DNA of 15,725 bases from NCBI GenBank assembly GCA_014523485.1, contig JAATVK010000271.1, positions 1 to 15,725 of the forward strand, written 5' to 3'. Positions 14,873 through 15,725 of the stretch are shown piece by piece. The DNA comes from Nitrososphaerales archaeon TH5894 (lineage in GTDB: Archaea > Thermoproteota > Nitrososphaeria > Nitrososphaerales > Nitrososphaeraceae). Under the pieces are notes generated by a model. That model did no database searches, was not told the DNA's origin, and saw only the letters and a list, made by a program, of their open reading frames with translations. Numbering within the stretch: the stretch's first letter is position 1; each line of letters opens with the position of its first letter. The position numbers and the translations under genes were made by a program.

Positions 14873-15466
14873 ATGAATGCAATATTTTTTGTAAGTACTA
14901 ATATTCATAAATACAATGAAATAAAATCCATATTACAAAATAGAATCACAGATCTAAACTTTAATTTTTATAAGCAAAATCTTATCGAAATACAAGACGA
15001 TAAAATAGAAAAAATTGCCATAGAGAAAGCAAAATCTGCATATAATATGGTACAAAGACCTATAATAATAGAGGATGATGGATTATTTATTAACTCATTA
15101 AATGGTTTTCCAGGACAATATTCATCCTATGTATTTAGATCAATAGGTAATAGAGGTATCCTACGTCTTTTAGAAGGAAATAAAGATAGATCTGCATTTT
15201 TTAAATCAATTATTGTATACAGCAATGGAAATATTGCAAAAGCCTTTTCCGGTCAGATTAATGGAAATATATCATCAACAATAACAGATGATGGCTGGGG
15301 TTACGATCCTATTTTTATTCCTTGGAATACACATGATAATAACGAAAATAAAACATTTGCTAAATTAAATAAAACGAATAAAAAGAATGAATTATCTCAT
15401 AGAAGAATTGCTTTAGATAAATTTGTTAAATGGTTTACCCAAAATAACAAATTAAAAAAATTATGA
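14873..15466 (+). CDS. rdgB: XTP/dITP pyrophosphatase, RdgB/HAM1 family
   Basis: House-cleaning nucleotide pyrophosphatase that hydrolyses XTP, ITP and dITP to monophosphates, keeping deaminated purines out of RNA and DNA. The protein has 197 residues, typical for the family. Motifs in order: STNIHKYNEI (8-17, the S/T-x-N-x-x-K-x-x-E nucleotide-binding site), IEDDGLFINSLNGFPGQYSS (66-85, with the catalytic acidic residues E67 and D68/D69), DDGWGYDPIF (139-148), FAKL, and SHRRIAL (175-181). The C-terminus is lysine-rich. ATG at 14873 follows a TATA box with leaderless spacing. It is on the same strand as bud32, 78 bases downstream. Nothing is odd except strong A-richness, shared with its neighbours. 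Confidence 0.95.
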   Translation: MNAIFFVSTNIHKYNEIKSILQNRITDLNFNFYKQNLIEIQDDKIEKIAIEKAKSAYNMVQRPIIIEDDGLFINSLNGFPGQYSSYVFRSIGNRGILRLLEGNKDRSAFFKSIIVYSNGNIAKAFSGQINGNISSTITDDGWGYDPIFIPWNTHDNNENKTFAKLNKTNKKNELSHRRIALDKFVKWFTQNNKLKKL

Positions 15467-15690
15467 CATTCATATCTGTAATTAAAAAAAGTATAGTAAA
15501 TTAGTAAATTATCACTAGAGTAAATAATTTGTAGCTATAAAATTTATAAAGTGAAATAAATACTATTTTTTTTTTATATAAATTACTTCAAATTAGAAAA
15601 GGAAATAAATTGTTTATGTTTAATGCAAGATAATCTTCTATTTAATAGTATCGTACTCATTATATTAAATAACAACTTTATTATATAAAG
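15467..15690. other. AT-rich intergenic region with no gene seen
   Basis: These 224 bases are very A+T-rich, with a nine-base T run near 15567-15575. I find no open frame of note, no tRNA-like fold and no repeat. The right end acts as the promoter of the next gene. Confidence 0.6.
15661..15670 (+). promoter_or_regulatory. Putative TATA box of the right-edge regulator gene
   Basis: TATATTAAAT is centred about 26 bases before the ATG at 15691, the leaderless spacing. A second AT box, TTATATAAAG, touches the ATG and is too close to be the promoter. Confidence 0.4.
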
Positions 15691-15725
15691 ATGAAAAATC
15701 GCAGCAGGTATGAGGTAATTGCAGC
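15691..15725 (+). CDS. Start of a probable winged-helix DNA-binding protein (partial, cut by window edge)
   Basis: An open frame begins at ATG 15691 and runs off the window. The first residues are MKNRSRYEVIA. From memory, many thaumarchaeal winged-helix-turn-helix regulators open with a similar M-(K/R)-x-R-S-R-x-E-(I/V)-I-A pattern, followed by a first helix. A well-placed TATA box 26 bases upstream supports a real start. Only twelve codons are visible, so the call rests on this short match and context. Confidence 0.5.
   Translation, partial: MKNRSRYEVIA

Noticed and set aside
15536..15590. AT-rich words (TATAAAATTTATA, long T run) as a possible origin or terminator
   Set aside because: They are expected in sequence of this composition; no repeated origin boxes or Cdc6/Orc1 gene are nearby.
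1..15725. Mobile elements, CRISPR arrays, phage genes or defence systems
   Set aside because: No transposase, integrase, Cas or restriction motif, no regularly spaced repeats and no terminal inverted repeats were seen. The window reads as core chromosome.

Overview
The window looks like chromosomal DNA from an AT-rich (roughly one third G+C by eye) member of the Thaumarchaeota/Nitrososphaerota. The evidence is archaeal RNA polymerase genes in the order rpoH-rpoB-rpoA', an unsplit rpoB, archaeal Taw1, separate Kae1 and Bud32 genes, and an intron-bearing tRNA-His. Archaeal TATA boxes also sit about 26-29 nt upstream of start codons with no leader, and the right edge holds the first codons of what looks like a thaumarchaeal winged-helix regulator. 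A low-GC soil lineage is possible, but I cannot place the genus.

Region 1 (1-6280, minus strand) holds tRNA-His(GTG), then the RNA polymerase operon rpoH-rpoB-rpoA'. rpoA' runs off the left edge. The three polymerase genes are separated by 15-nt gaps, have good Shine-Dalgarno sites and start with CTG, TTG and GTG respectively. rpoH has no ATG, GTG or TTG available in frame.

Region 2 (6300-9700) holds single genes with their own promoters: a NIF3-like metal protein (minus), a four-helix membrane protein made of two 77-residue repeats (plus), the wyosine enzyme Taw1 (minus) and a HAD-family 5'-nucleotidase-like protein (plus).

Region 3 (9687-11397, minus) is a two-gene unit: a PurF-like protein that has lost both catalytic signatures, overlapping by 14 nt a 114-residue protein I do not recognise.

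Region 4 (11552-15466, mainly plus) is a translation and nucleotide-hygiene cluster: an OBG-family GTPase with a TGS domain, Kae1 and Bud32 (t6A37 tRNA modification, KEOPS complex), and an RdgB/HAM1 nucleotide pyrophosphatase. A small PH/GRAM-like gene on the opposite strand splits kae1 from bud32, and its ATG shares one base with the bud32 TTG. The window ends with the first twelve codons of the putative winged-helix regulator.

Most content is core information processing: transcription (RpoH/B/A'), anticodon-loop modification at position 37 (Taw1, Kae1, Bud32), a tRNA gene and nucleotide-pool sanitation. The genes most worth study are the PurF pseudoenzyme pair, the duplicated membrane protein, the PH-like gene inside the t6A cluster and the CTG-initiated rpoH. 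I saw no mobile element, CRISPR array or phage gene.
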